The translations under genes were made by a program, and so were the position numbers. Positions 35,120-44,205 of a stretch of 64,000 nt of DNA are shown here, piece by piece (positions within the stretch are counted from its first letter, which is position 1; each line of letters opens with the position of its first letter). The DNA comes from Streptomyces sp. NL15-2K. GTDB lineage: Bacteria; Actinomycetota; Actinomycetes; Streptomycetales; Streptomycetaceae. The notes beneath the pieces are model-generated. The model worked only from the letters and a program-made list of their open reading frames with translations, did not search any database and was not told the origin of the DNA. The DNA lies in contig NZ_CP130630.1 of assembly GCF_030551255.1 (NCBI RefSeq), positions 9,423,001-9,487,000 of the forward strand, written 5' to 3'.

Positions 35120-35226
35120 ATGCTAAGAGAGGTCGCCGCAACCCGCTACATCGCACCCCTACGCTCCGGCGGCTCCGTCCCCGGAATCGTCGAGGCCGAC
35201 GACCTGGGCACGTACGTCGTGAAGTT
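35120..35226 (+). repeat. 107-bp direct repeat, right copy (putative att junction)
   Basis: This is the first 107 bases of the intact HipA-like gene, matching 21024-21130. The identical 65-bp core (35162-35226) would contain the crossover point. The distance between copies is 14.1 kb. Confidence 0.8.
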
Positions 35227-36034
35227 CACAGGCTCCGCGCAGGGCCGCAAGGCGCTGGTCGCCGAAGTGATCGTGGGCGAGCTGGCGCGCGCCCTCGGGT
35301 TGCGGTTCCCCGAACTGGTCCTGGTGCACTTCGACCCGTCGATCGCCGAGCACGAGCCCCACCAGGAGGTGCGGGACCTCCACGGCGCCAGCGCGGGGGT
35401 CAACCTCGGCATGGACTACCTGCCGGGCGCGAAGGACTTCGCCCCGGAGGTCGCCAAGGACTTCCGCGTGGATCCGCTGGAGGCCGGCAGGATCGTCTGG
35501 CTCGACGCCCTGACGGTCAACGTGGACCGTACGGTGCACAGCTCCAACCTCATGATCTGGCCGACGTTCGGGACCGTGCCCCCGCGCCTGTGGCTGATCG
35601 ACCATGGCGCCGCGCTCGTCTTCCACCACCGCTGGGACGGCACGGACCCCGAGAAGTCCTACGACTTCCGCCACCACGCGCTCGGCCACTACGCGCCCGA
35701 CGTGCGCGCTGCCGACGCCGAGCTGGCGCCGAAGGTCACCGAGAATCTGTTGCGCGAGATCACGGCCGAGGTCCCGGACGCCTGGCTGGCCGACGAGCCG
35801 GGCTTCGCCACGCCCGACGAGGCCCGGGAGGCGTACGTGGACCACCTCCACGCGCGCGTGCGGGCCTCCGCGGCCTGGCTCCCCACCGACTTCCCCACCC
35901 GGGAGGAACTCGCCGCCGAGGAGGCCCTCCGGGCGGCGCGCACACAGCAAGGCCGGCCGAACTGGCTCAAGCGGGTCCCCGACCTGCACGGCAAACCGGC
36001 CGCGGAACAGGATTGGTCGGTACATCCGGGATGA
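35120..36034 (+). CDS. HipA-family kinase-like protein
   Basis: This 304-residue protein is related to HipA-type Ser/Thr kinases and phosphatidylinositol-kinase-like folds. Visible elements are a nucleotide-loop region (DDLGTYVVKFTGSAQGRKAL), a catalytic-type VWLDALTVNVDRTVHSSNLM and the metal-binding LWLIDHGAALVFHH. It has no HipB antitoxin partner. It overlaps the downstream Rdx gene (ATGA). Its 5' end is duplicated at 21024, so its present promoter may have come with the inserted DNA. Similar genes are common in Streptomyces but their role is unknown. Confidence 0.82.
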   Translation: MLREVAATRYIAPLRSGGSVPGIVEADDLGTYVVKFTGSAQGRKALVAEVIVGELARALGLRFPELVLVHFDPSIAEHEPHQEVRDLHGASAGVNLGMDYLPGAKDFAPEVAKDFRVDPLEAGRIVWLDALTVNVDRTVHSSNLMIWPTFGTVPPRLWLIDHGAALVFHHRWDGTDPEKSYDFRHHALGHYAPDVRAADAELAPKVTENLLREITAEVPDAWLADEPGFATPDEAREAYVDHLHARVRASAAWLPTDFPTREELAAEEALRAARTQQGRPNWLKRVPDLHGKPAAEQDWSVHPG

Positions 36035-36321
36035 CAGGCACCCCTTCGGAAGATGTCCAGCGCGTCGAGATCGAGTACTGCACGCAGTGCCGCTGGCTGC
36101 CGCGTGCCGCCTGGCTGGCCCAGGAACTCCTGACGACCTTCGAGACCGAGCTCACGGAACTGTCGCTGAAGCCAGGCACGGGCGGGGTCTTCGTCGTCCG
36201 CGTGAACGACGAGGTGGTCTGGGACCGCCGCGAGCAGGGCTTCCCGGAGCCCACGGCCGTGAAGCAGGCCGTACGCGACCGAGTGGCCCCGGAGAAGTCC
36301 CTGGGCCACTCGGACAGGTGA
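36031..36321 (+). CDS. SelT/SelW/SelH (Rdx) family thioredoxin-like protein
   Basis: This 96-residue protein has the family redox motif C-T-Q-C in VEIEYCTQCRWLPRAAWLAQ and the conserved GTGGVFVV strand and EPTAVKQAVRD helix. It is the Cys form of the eukaryotic selenoprotein W group, of unknown redox function. Its ATG overlaps the hipA-like stop. Confidence 0.93.
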   Translation: MTGTPSEDVQRVEIEYCTQCRWLPRAAWLAQELLTTFETELTELSLKPGTGGVFVVRVNDEVVWDRREQGFPEPTAVKQAVRDRVAPEKSLGHSDR

Positions 36322-36337
36322 GGGCACAAGCGAGGGC

Positions 36338-37960
36338 TCAGCCCTCCAACTGCTCGTAGGCCGGGAGGGTGAGGAAGTCCGCGTAGTCCTCGTCGAGCGC
36401 GACCTCCAGGAGCAGGTCGTGGGCCTGCTGCCAGTGGCCGGCGGCGAAGGCCTCCTCGCCCAGCTCGGCGCGGATGTTCCGGAGCTCCTCCGCGGCGACC
36501 GCGCGGGCCAGCTCGGGCGTCGCCTTCTGGCCGTTCTCGAACTCCACTCCGGCGTTGATCCACTGCCAGATCTGCGAGCGGGAGATCTCGGCGGTCGCAG
36601 CGTCCTCCATCAGGTTGAAGATGGCGACCGCGCCGAGGCCGCGCAGCCAGGCCTCGATGTACCGGATGCCGACCTGGACGGCGTTGACGAGACCGTCGTA
36701 CGTCGGCCTGGCGTCCAGCGAGTCGATGGCGATCAGGTCGGCCGCATGGACGTCGACGTCCTCGCGCAGCCGGTCCTTCTGGTTCGGCTTGTCGCCGAGG
36801 ACCCGGTCGAAGGACTCCATGGCGATCGGGACCAGGTCGGGGTGGGCGACCCAGGAACCGTCGAAGCCGTCGTTCGCCTCGCGGTCCTTGTCGGCATGGA
36901 CCTTCTCGAAGGCGACCTTGTTGACCTCCGCGTCCCGGCGGGAGGGGATGAACGCCGCCATGCCGCCGATCGCGTGTGCCCCGCGCTTGTGGCAGGTGCG
37001 GACGAGGAGTTCGGTGTACGCCCGCATGAACGGGGCCGTCATCGTGACCGCGTTGCGGTCCGGAAGGACGAACTTGGTGCCGCCGTCACGGAAGTTCTTG
37101 ACGATGGAGAACAGGTAGTCCCAGCGGCCGGCGTTCAGACCGGAGGCGTGGTCGCGGAGTTCGTAGAGGATCTCCTCCATCTCGTAGGCGGCCGTGATCG
37201 TCTCGATCAGGACGGTCGCGCGGATGGTGCCCTGGGGGATGCCGACGTAGTCCTGCGCGAACACGAACACGTCGTTCCAGAGGCGGGCCTCCAGGTGCGA
37301 CTCCGTCTTCGGGAGGTAGAAGTACGGGCCCTTGCCGAGGTCGAGCAGGCGCTGGGCGTTGTGGAAGAAGTACAGGCCGAAGTCGACGAGGCCGCCGGGG
37401 ACCTGCTGACCGTCCACCTGGAGGTGACGCTCGTTCAGATGCCAGCCGCGCGGGCGCATGACGACCGTGGCGAGGTCCTCGTCGGCCTTCAGGGCGTACG
37501 ACTTGCCGGACTTCGGGTCGGTGAAGTCGATGTTCCGGGTGTAGGCGTCGATCAGATTGAGCTGACCGAGGACCACGTTCTCCCAGGTCGGTGCCGAGGC
37601 GTCCTCGAAGTCCGCGAGCCAGACCTTGGCGCCCGAGTTCAGGGCGTTGATGGTCATCTTGCGGTCGGTGGGGCCGGTGATCTCGACCCGGCGGTCGTTC
37701 AGGGCCTGGGGAGACGGGGCGACCTTCCAGGAGTCGTCCGCGCGGATGGCGGCGGTCTCCGGGAGGAAGTCGAGCGTGGAGGTGCGGGCGATCTCGGCGC
37801 GGCGCTCGGCGCGGCGGGCGAGGAGCTCGTCACGCCGGGGCGTGAAGCGGCGGTGCAGCTCGGCCAGGAAGGCGAGGGCCGCTTCGGTGAGGACCTCCTC
37901 CTGCCGGGGCAGGGGCTCGGCGTCGACGATGGCCGGCGGGGACGGCGCTGGTGCGGACAT
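36338..37960 (-). CDS. aceB: Malate synthase A
   Basis: Malate synthase condenses glyoxylate with acetyl-CoA to malate. The 540-residue length and blocks such as [59 protein letters not shown] and the late [20 protein letters not shown] fit form A, with the catalytic Asp in the last block. It lies near the allantoin genes, whose end product includes glyoxylate, and shares an upstream motif with allB. It converges with the Rdx gene, 16 bp apart. Confidence 0.96.
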   Translation of the reverse strand: MSAPAPSPPAIVDAEPLPRQEEVLTEAALAFLAELHRRFTPRRDELLARRAERRAEIARTSTLDFLPETAAIRADDSWKVAPSPQALNDRRVEITGPTDRKMTINALNSGAKVWLADFEDASAPTWENVVLGQLNLIDAYTRNIDFTDPKSGKSYALKADEDLATVVMRPRGWHLNERHLQVDGQQVPGGLVDFGLYFFHNAQRLLDLGKGPYFYLPKTESHLEARLWNDVFVFAQDYVGIPQGTIRATVLIETITAAYEMEEILYELRDHASGLNAGRWDYLFSIVKNFRDGGTKFVLPDRNAVTMTAPFMRAYTELLVRTCHKRGAHAIGGMAAFIPSRRDAEVNKVAFEKVHADKDREANDGFDGSWVAHPDLVPIAMESFDRVLGDKPNQKDRLREDVDVHAADLIAIDSLDARPTYDGLVNAVQVGIRYIEAWLRGLGAVAIFNLMEDAATAEISRSQIWQWINAGVEFENGQKATPELARAVAAEELRNIRAELGEEAFAAGHWQQAHDLLLEVALDEDYADFLTLPAYEQLEG

Positions 37961-38063
37961 GAGCTGTCACTTCCTTCAGCGAGCTACGGACGAGCTGTCG
38001 AGCTTGGGCACCGGGTGCCAGTGTTCCCGGGTGCGGTGGGGAGCGCCCGTGGGCAGACGGATG

Positions 38064-38077
38064 CCACTGATCAGTGG
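38064..38077. promoter_or_regulatory. Perfect palindrome upstream of aceB
   Basis: CCACTGATCAGTGG is a 14-bp perfect palindrome about 105 bp upstream of the aceB ATG and 9 bp from the TTCC-GGAA motif. It is a good operator candidate for a second regulator of malate synthase. Confidence 0.55.
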
Positions 38078-38085
38078 ATAGTAGT

Positions 38086-38100
38086 TTCCTCATGGTGGAA
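38086..38100. promoter_or_regulatory. TTCC-N5-GT-GGAA motif upstream of aceB
   Basis: TTCCTCATGGTGGAA shares spacing and the GT before GGAA with two sites in the allR-allB intergenic region. I infer a binding site of the IclR-type regulator at 39369. Confidence 0.6.
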
Positions 38101-38178
38101 GTTCAATGGTTTGTTGATGTCGAGATTCTCCGAGTCGAGTGAAGGTGGCGCTCGGTGCCACCCCGCTCACCCCCGGTG

Positions 38179-38778
38179 TCACTCGAGGTGGGCGAGGTCG
38201 TCCGGGGTGTCGATGTCGTACGGCCGCGCCACGTCCCCGCACTCGACCAGCGTGATCGCCTCCTCGTGCGCCTTGAGGTAGGCGCGTGCCCCCCGGTCGC
38301 CGGTCGCAGTCGCGGCGATACCGGCCCAGTGGGCGGCACCGAAGAGAACCGGGTGCCCGCGTACGCCGTCGTACGCGGCCGACACCAGGGACGTCTCGTC
38401 CCGGTACGCGGCGCGGACGCGGGCCACCGCCTCCGGGCCGATGCCGGGCTGGTCGACGAGGGAGACGAGCGCCGCCCGCGCGCCCGTGACGGCCAGCGAG
38501 TCGAGCCCGGCCCGCAGCGAGGACCCCATGCCGTCGGCCCACTCCGGGTTCTCCACCAGTACGCACCCCGACAGCTCCGCCCGCTCCCGTACGGCGGTGG
38601 CCCGCGCCCCGAGGACCACGTGGACGCGCCCGCATCCCGCCGCCCGCAGCACCCCGACCGCGTGCTCCACGAGGGGCCGCCCCCGGTGTTCGAGCAGCGC
38701 CTTGGGCCGCCCACCGAGCCGTCGGCCGCCTCCGGCCGCCAGGAGCAGCCCGGCGACCTCGTCATCCGTGTGCGTCAT
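38179..38778 (-). CDS. MobA/MocA-like nucleotidyltransferase
   Basis: This 199-residue GT-A fold transferase has the N-terminal nucleotide motif AGLLLAAGGGRRLGGRPKAL and a metal-binding VSLVDQPG. The family includes MocA (molybdenum cofactor cytidylyltransferase) and the related YgfJ-type proteins near purine oxidation genes. Placement beside allantoin genes would fit maturation of a xanthine dehydrogenase cofactor, but none is in the window. ATG 38778 was chosen for the family start; ATG 38790 is possible. Confidence 0.85.
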   Translation of the reverse strand: MTHTDDEVAGLLLAAGGGRRLGGRPKALLEHRGRPLVEHAVGVLRAAGCGRVHVVLGARATAVRERAELSGCVLVENPEWADGMGSSLRAGLDSLAVTGARAALVSLVDQPGIGPEAVARVRAAYRDETSLVSAAYDGVRGHPVLFGAAHWAGIAATATGDRGARAYLKAHEEAITLVECGDVARPYDIDTPDDLAHLE

Positions 38779-38981
38779 ACGTCCCTGCATACCTGACCTC
38801 GTACACCTGACCACTCGCCGGCCACACGGTTTCCCTGGGCTGAATTTCGGTCCGCACTGTGGCGTCCGGCGTATCCGGTGGCGTTTAATGCCCGCGTCCC
38901 CGGCGCCCGACCAGCACGGCGGGGGCGCTCGGCGGGATCACGAAGTGACGGCGCACAACGGCGTGCGAGGGGGGAGTGCCT

Positions 38982-39302
38982 GTGTTGCGGAGCTTGGGGC
39001 AGAGACGACCGGTGACCGGCAGCGACGAGGACCCGAGAGTGGCGCGACTGCGGACCGCCGTGTCCCGGCTGCGCCGCGAACTCGCCGCTCATCCGGCCGA
39101 GTTCCATGATCGCGTGATCGCGGAGGACGAGCTCGCCGCCCTCGCCGCCATGACCACCACCGACGGCACCCCGGAAGTCGCTCGGCTGCGTCGCTCGCTC
39201 CTGCTGATCGCCGGCGCGATCGGCTCCGTCAGCGCCCTGGCGAGCGGCCTGTCGGAGGTCCGCCGGGCGGTGGAGCTGTTCGGCGAGCCGCAGGGCCGCT
39301 GA
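38982..39302 (+). CDS. Small Streptomyces protein (DUF5955-like)
   Basis: This is a 106-residue protein without an assigned function. It has a charged helical region (DPRVARLRTAVSRLRRELAA) and a conserved end (LRRSLLLIAGAIGSVSALAS). I recall relatives as a Streptomyces-restricted family. The GTG at 38982 has GGGGAG five bases upstream; a GTG two codons earlier is less well spaced. Confidence 0.7.
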   Translation: MLRSLGQRRPVTGSDEDPRVARLRTAVSRLRRELAAHPAEFHDRVIAEDELAALAAMTTTDGTPEVARLRRSLLLIAGAIGSVSALASGLSEVRRAVELFGEPQGR

Positions 39303-39368
39303 GAAGACGGCTGCGGCCCCCTGTCCGTGGGGCCTGGGGGCCGGGGCCGTTCGCGTGAGGGAGCGGCC

Positions 39369-40172
39369 TCAGGAGGTCGGGCCGCCCGAGCTCGCCAGTG
39401 CCGCCGACAGCTCCGCCGCCACCTGCTGCAGGACCGGCACGATCTTCTCCGTCGCCGCCTCGGTCACCCGGCCCGCCGGGCCGGAGATCGAAATGGCCGC
39501 CGCGGTGGGGGATTCGGGCACGGAGACGGCGAGACAGCGCACGCCGATCTCCTGCTCGTTGTCGTCGATCGCGTACCCCCGGCGTCGTACGTCCTCAAGG
39601 GCCGCGAGGAAACCCTCCGGCGTGGTGATCGTCTTCTCCGTCGCGGCGGGCATGCCGGTGCGGGCGAGCAGGGCGCGCACCTCGCCGTCCGGGACGTTGG
39701 CCAGCAGGGCCTTGCCGACGCCCGTGGAGTGCGGCAGCACGCGCCGGCCGACCTCGGTGAACATGCGCATCGAGTGCTTCGACGGCACCTGCGCCACGTA
39801 GACGATCTCGTCCCCGTCCAGCAGCGCCATGTTCGCCGTCTCACCGGTCTCCTCGACCAGGCGGGCGAGATAGGGGCGCGCCCAGGTGCCGAGCAGCCGG
39901 GAGGCGGACTCGCCGAGGCGGATCAGACGCGGGCCGAGCGCGTACCGCCGGTTGGTCTGCTGGCGTACGTACCCGCAGGCCACCAGCGTGCGCATGAGGC
40001 GGTGGATGGTGGGCAGCGGCAGGCCGCTGCTCACGGAGAGCTCGCTCAGGCCGACCTCGCCGCCCGCGTCCGCCATCCGCTCGAGCAGATCGAAGGCGCG
40101 CTCGAGGGACTGGACGCCACCACTGGCGGGGGACTTGGCGGAGTCGGTGGTGCTGGCGCTGGACGTCGGCAC
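39369..40172 (-). CDS. allR: IclR-family regulator, probable AllR
   Basis: This 267-residue regulator has an N-terminal winged helix (SLERAFDLLERMADAGGEVG, LPTIHRLMRTLVACGYV) and a C-terminal IclR effector domain (SMRMFTEVGRRVLPHSTGVG). It is divergent from allantoinase. In Streptomyces and enterics, the IclR member at this place represses allantoin use and responds to an allantoin breakdown product such as allantoate or glyoxylate. The inverted repeats in the 256-bp intergenic region are its likely operators. Confidence 0.9.
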   Translation of the reverse strand: MPTSSASTTDSAKSPASGGVQSLERAFDLLERMADAGGEVGLSELSVSSGLPLPTIHRLMRTLVACGYVRQQTNRRYALGPRLIRLGESASRLLGTWARPYLARLVEETGETANMALLDGDEIVYVAQVPSKHSMRMFTEVGRRVLPHSTGVGKALLANVPDGEVRALLARTGMPAATEKTITTPEGFLAALEDVRRRGYAIDDNEQEIGVRCLAVSVPESPTAAAISISGPAGRVTEAATEKIVPVLQQVAAELSAALASSGGPTS

Positions 40173-40271
40173 GGCGTTCCTTTCGGGACTGACGGGAAGA
40201 GCAGAAGCCTACCCGCCGGTCGGTTGACTCCCTGCTTGTGCGTAGCTACGTTCTGCTTACCGGAATCCTAA

Positions 40272-40286
40272 TTCCGAGTTGTGGAA
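40272..40286. promoter_or_regulatory. TTCC-N5-GT-GGAA motif 1 in the allR-allB region
   Basis: TTCCGAGTTGTGGAA lies about 100 bp from the allR start and overlaps a second small dyad, GGAATCCTAATTCC (40262-40275). Confidence 0.62.
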
Positions 40287-40362
40287 ACGTCCAGAGTGGG
40301 AGCCTTGAGAGGTTCATGGAGAAGTGTGCCCTTGACGGCGCGGGAGCGGGAGTGAAGACTCC

Positions 40363-40379
40363 TTCAACAGAACGTTGAA
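40363..40379. promoter_or_regulatory. Inverted repeat TTCAAC-N5-GTTGAA
   Basis: This 17-bp perfect-arm dyad sits about 50 bp before the allB start, directly next to the next TTCC-GGAA motif. It may be a second half of a compound operator. Confidence 0.6.
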
Positions 40380-40394
40380 TTCCGTTACGTGGAA
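40380..40394. promoter_or_regulatory. TTCC-N5-GT-GGAA motif 2 in the allR-allB region
   Basis: TTCCGTTACGTGGAA lies 35 bp upstream of the allB start, where a bound repressor would block transcription. It has the same orientation and spacing as the sites at 40272 and 38086. Confidence 0.62.
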
Positions 40395-40428
40395 GTAAAC
40401 GGGCAGAGGCGGGGCGAGAGGGGTCCGG

Positions 40429-41769
40429 GTGTCCGACGTAGAACTGGTGCTGCGCTCGACGCGCGTCATCACCCCCGAGGGGACGCGTGCCGCCTCGGTC
40501 GCGGTCGCCGGGGGCACGATCACGGCCGTACTCCCGTACGACGCCGAGGTACCGTCCGGCGCCCGCCTGGAGGACCTGGGCGACGACGTCCTGCTGCCCG
40601 GCCTGGTCGACACCCACGTGCACGTCAACGACCCCGGCCGCACCGAGTGGGAGGGCTTCTGGACCGCCACCCGCGCCGCGGCCGCCGGCGGCATCACCAC
40701 GCTCGTCGACATGCCGCTCAACTCCCTCCCGCCGACGACGACGGTCGAGCACCTGCGTACGAAGCAGAAGGTCGCCGCCGACAAGGCGCACATCGACGTC
40801 GGCTTCTGGGGCGGCGCCCTGCCCGACAACGTCAAGGACCTGCGGCCGCTGCACGAGGCCGGCGTCTTCGGGTTCAAGGCGTTCCTGTCGCCGTCCGGCG
40901 TGGACGAGTTCCCGCACCTCGACCAGGACCGGCTCGCCCGGTCCCTCGCCGAGATCGCCTCCTTCGGCGGTCTGCTGATCGTGCACGCCGAGGACCCGCA
41001 CCACCTCGACGCCGCCCCGCGGCACCGCGGGCCGAAGTACGCCGACTTCCTCGCCAGCCGCCCGCGCGACGCCGAGGACACGGCGATCGCGAACCTCATC
41101 GCGCAGACGAAACGCCTGGACGCGCGCGTGCACGTGCTGCACCTGTCGTCCAGCGACGCGCTGCCGCTGATCGCCGAGGCCAAGGCGGAGGGCGTACGCA
41201 TCACGGTCGAGACCTGCCCCCACTACCTGACCCTGACGGCCGAGGAAGTCCCCGACGGAGCCAGCGAGTTCAAGTGCTGCCCGCCCATCCGCGAGGCCGC
41301 CAACCAGGACCTGCTCTGGCAGGCACTGGCGGACGGCACGATCGACTGCGTCGTCACCGACCACTCGCCGTCCACGGCCGACCTGAAGACGGACGACTTC
41401 GCGACGGCGTGGGGCGGGATCTCCGGGCTCCAGCTGAGCCTCGCGGCGGTGTGGACTCAGGCACGCAGGCGCGGCCACGGCCTGGAGGACGTGGTCCGCT
41501 GGATGTCGTCCCGTACGGCGCAACTGGTGGGCCTCGATGCCCGCAAGGGCGCCATCGAAGCGGGCCGCGACGCCGACTTCGCGGTCCTCGCGCCCGACGA
41601 GACGTTCACCGTGGACCCGGCGGCCCTCCAGCACCGCAACCACGTCACGGCCTACGCGGGCAGAACCCTGTACGGCGTCGTGAGGTCCACCTGGCTGCGC
41701 GGCCGGCGGATCGTCAGGGACGGCGAGTTCACCGAGCCGAAGGGCCACCTGCTCACCCGGACCCCCTGA
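40429..41769 (+). CDS. allB: Allantoinase
   Basis: Allantoinase opens the hydantoin ring of allantoin to give allantoate. The 446-residue amidohydrolase has the metal-binding [20 protein letters not shown], the carbamylated-Lys region [11 protein letters not shown], the His boxes LLIVHAED and [11 protein letters not shown], and the catalytic Asp in CVVTDHSPS. The GTG start has GAGAGGGG upstream. Allantoicase follows 53 bp later. Confidence 0.96.
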   Translation: MSDVELVLRSTRVITPEGTRAASVAVAGGTITAVLPYDAEVPSGARLEDLGDDVLLPGLVDTHVHVNDPGRTEWEGFWTATRAAAAGGITTLVDMPLNSLPPTTTVEHLRTKQKVAADKAHIDVGFWGGALPDNVKDLRPLHEAGVFGFKAFLSPSGVDEFPHLDQDRLARSLAEIASFGGLLIVHAEDPHHLDAAPRHRGPKYADFLASRPRDAEDTAIANLIAQTKRLDARVHVLHLSSSDALPLIAEAKAEGVRITVETCPHYLTLTAEEVPDGASEFKCCPPIREAANQDLLWQALADGTIDCVVTDHSPSTADLKTDDFATAWGGISGLQLSLAAVWTQARRRGHGLEDVVRWMSSRTAQLVGLDARKGAIEAGRDADFAVLAPDETFTVDPAALQHRNHVTAYAGRTLYGVVRSTWLRGRRIVRDGEFTEPKGHLLTRTP

Positions 41770-41822
41770 TCCCCTTCCACCGCACCCGCAGCGGCCGACT
41801 CCCGAAAGGAACCCTGATCACC

Positions 41823-42962
41823 GTGACGGCGCAGCATCGATCCTTGTTGGCCAGTTTCACCGGCGACGCGAACCCCTACGGAGGCGGCGACCCGTACGCG
41901 GACTACCGCACGGCCGACTTCCCCTTCACCCACTACGCCAACCTCGCCGACCGGCAGCTGGGCGCCGGTGTCATCGCCGCCAACGACGAGTTCTTCGCCC
42001 AGCGGGAGAACCTGCTGGTGCCCGGGCGGGCCGAGTTCGACCCCGAGCACTTCGGCCACAAGGGCAAGGTCATGGACGGCTGGGAGACGCGGCGTCGCCG
42101 AGGCGCCTCCGCCGACCACCCCTGGCCCACGGCCGAGGACCACGACTGGGCGCTCGTCCGCCTCGGCGCGCCGGGCGTCATCCGCGGGATCGTCGTCGAC
42201 ACGGCCCACTTCCGCGGCAACTACCCGCAGGCGGTGTCGATCGAGGGCACGTCGGTGCCGGGCTCCCCGTCGCCGGCGGAACTGCTCGGGGACGACGTGA
42301 AGTGGACGACGCTGGTTCCGCGCACCCCGGTGGGCGGCCACGCGGCGAACGGCTTCGCGGTGTCGGTCGAACAGCGCTTCACGCACGTGCGCGTCAACCA
42401 GCACCCCGACGGCGGCATCGCGCGCCTGCGCGTGTACGGCGAGGTCGTCCCGGACCCCGCATGGCTGGACGTCCTCGGCACTTTCGACGTGGTCGCCCTG
42501 GAGAACGGCGGCCAGGCCGAGGACGCCTCCAACCTCTTCTACTCACCGGCCACCAACACCATCCAGCCGGGCCGCTCCCGCAAGATGGACGACGGCTGGG
42601 AGACCCGGCGCCGCCGCGACCAGGGCAACGACTGGATCCGCTACCGGCTGGTGGCCCAGTCCCAGATCCGCGCCATCGAGATCGACACGGCGTATCTGAA
42701 GGGCAACAGCGCGGGCTGGGCGTCGGTCTCGGTGAAGGACGCCGAGGATGGCGAGAACGGCACGTGGACGGAGATCCTCCCGCGCACCCGACTCCAGCCG
42801 GACACCAACCACCGCTTCGTCCTGCCGACCCCCGCCGTCGGCACGCACGCGCGCGTGGACATCTATCCCGACGGCGGCATCTCCCGCCTGCGCCTGTTCG
42901 GCTCGCTGACCCAGGAGGGCACGGCAAGCCTGACGGCCCGCCACCAGGAGCTGGGCGGCTGA
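41823..42962 (+). CDS. alc: Allantoicase
   Basis: Allantoicase converts allantoate to ureidoglycolate and urea. The 379-residue protein shows the expected tandem repeat of a jelly-roll domain: KVMDGWETRRRRGASADHPW in the first half and KMDDGWETRRRRDQGNDWI in the second, each followed by an IRGIVVDTAHF or IRAIEIDTAYL strand and a YPDGGI-like turn (HPDGGIARLRVYG, YPDGGISRLRLFG). The start is the GTG opening VTAQHRSLLASF. It is the second gene of the allB operon. Confidence 0.95.
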   Translation: MTAQHRSLLASFTGDANPYGGGDPYADYRTADFPFTHYANLADRQLGAGVIAANDEFFAQRENLLVPGRAEFDPEHFGHKGKVMDGWETRRRRGASADHPWPTAEDHDWALVRLGAPGVIRGIVVDTAHFRGNYPQAVSIEGTSVPGSPSPAELLGDDVKWTTLVPRTPVGGHAANGFAVSVEQRFTHVRVNQHPDGGIARLRVYGEVVPDPAWLDVLGTFDVVALENGGQAEDASNLFYSPATNTIQPGRSRKMDDGWETRRRRDQGNDWIRYRLVAQSQIRAIEIDTAYLKGNSAGWASVSVKDAEDGENGTWTEILPRTRLQPDTNHRFVLPTPAVGTHARVDIYPDGGISRLRLFGSLTQEGTASLTARHQELGG

Positions 42963-43037
42963 GATGCCGTGTGCGAGGGATTGCCGTCCCGAGCCCCCAC
43001 CCACCCGTGCGGGCGAGCCCATGTCGGCGCCGGTGTG

Positions 43038-43190
43038 CTGCATTCAGCCCGTCCGGCGTTTGAGGACGAGGCCCTTCGGGCTGAAGCGGGGGTCTGGGGG
43101 CGGCTGCCCCCAGCGGGGTTCAGGGGCAGCGCCCCTGGCGGGGTCGAAGGGGCAGAGCCCCTGGGGATGGGAAGGGTAGGGGCGGCGGGT
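43038..43190. repeat. Streptomyces intergenic repeat with three hairpins
   Basis: It opens with GCCCGTCCGGCGTTTGAGGA, a sequence I recognise as recurring between genes in many Streptomyces genomes, and continues into three successive GC-rich hairpins: CTGGGGGC/GCCCCCAG at 43094-43113, CAGGGGC/GCCCCTG next, then AGGGGC/GCCCCT. It lies between the convergent allantoicase and SDR genes and probably serves as a terminator. Confidence 0.7.
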
Positions 43191-43209
43191 GCGAAAAACG
43201 CCCCCTGCG

Positions 43210-43995
43210 TCAGGCCGCGTGCCCCCCGTCCACCGAGAACTCCGCCCCCGTCACATACGCCGCCCCCGCGAGATGGGCCACCGTCGCCGCCACCTCCTCC
43301 GCCGTCCCGAAACGCCCCAACGCCGTCATCGCCGCCTGCCCCGCCGCATACGGCCCGTCCGCCGGGTTCATGTCCGTGTCGATGGGGCCCGGATGCACGA
43401 TGTTCGCCGTGATCCCCCGCACCCCCAGCTCCCTGGCCAACGCCTTCGTCAGCCCGACCAGCGCCGACTTGCTCATCGCGTAGAGCGTCCCGCCGGGCCC
43501 CGGCACACGCTGGGTCATGCACGTACCGACGGTGATGATCCGCCCACCCGCCCCCATCCGGGCGGCAGCCGCCTGAGAGGCCAGAAACACCCCGCGCACG
43601 TTCACCGCGAGCACCCGGTCCACATCGGTGAGCGAAAGGCTCTCCAGGGGCCCGAGAAGGCCCACCCCCACGTTGTTCACCAGCACGTCGAGACGCCCCC
43701 CGAGCGCGTCCGCCGTACGCGCCACCGCCCCGGCCGCCTCCTCCGCGTCCGCGGAGTCCGCGCGCAGGGCAACCGCTCGGCGCCCCAGGGCCTCGACGGC
43801 CCGTACGACGTCCTCGGCCGCCTCCTTGCCGTTCACGTACGTGAGGGCCACATCGGCGCCCTCCCGGGCCAGCCGCACCGCCGTCGCCGCGCCGATACCG
43901 CGGCTGCCGCCGGTCACGAGGGCCACCTTGCCGTTCAGGGATCCGCGCGAAGTTGTCGAAGCTGTCGAAGTTGTCGAAGTTGTCGAAGTCGTCAT
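43210..43995 (-). CDS. Short-chain dehydrogenase/reductase
   Basis: This 261-residue classical SDR has the nucleotide motif VTGGSRGIGAATAVRLA, the NNVG strand and the catalytic YAMSK. The position usually occupied by the catalytic Ser is Thr or Cys (IITVGTCMTQRVPG). The C-terminus TGAEFSVDGGHAA is typical. The first 15 residues (Thr/Ser/Ala only) are encoded by 9-bp tandem repeats and are probably disordered. Substrate unknown. Confidence 0.9.
   Translation of the reverse strand: MTTSTTSTTSTASTTSRGSLNGKVALVTGGSRGIGAATAVRLAREGADVALTYVNGKEAAEDVVRAVEALGRRAVALRADSADAEEAAGAVARTADALGGRLDVLVNNVGVGLLGPLESLSLTDVDRVLAVNVRGVFLASQAAAARMGAGGRIITVGTCMTQRVPGPGGTLYAMSKSALVGLTKALARELGVRGITANIVHPGPIDTDMNPADGPYAAGQAAMTALGRFGTAEEVAATVAHLAGAAYVTGAEFSVDGGHAA
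43952..43993. repeat. 9-bp tandem repeat inside the SDR 5' end
   Basis: Four units of G[T/C]TGTCGAA plus a partial unit run head to tail and encode Thr-Ser-Thr-type tripeptides just after the SDR start. Copy number could vary by slippage without changing frame. Confidence 0.85.
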
Positions 43996-44205
43996 GGATC
44001 CATTCCAGCGATCGGCGCACCGACACGCTGGCGGCGAACGGACGTCGAGGTCGGGCGACCGGGACGCTCCCCTCCGGCGGCCTGTTCACGACGCACGCAG
44101 GCGAAACTCCGAACGGCCCATCGATGAGTTGCGGGTGCCGGTGGGGTCTGCCCTGATGACAACAGACCCCACCACCGGCCCCACCACCAGAGAGAAGGCA
44201 TCCCC

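Noticed and set aside
35120..36321. HipA/Rdx pair as a classical toxin-antitoxin system
   Set aside because: There is no HipB-like DNA-binding antitoxin next to it, and SelW-type proteins are not known antitoxins.
43038..43190. Short plus-strand frames encoding a protein after allantoicase
   Set aside because: The sequence is a hairpin-rich intergenic repeat; the frames have no start context or similarity.
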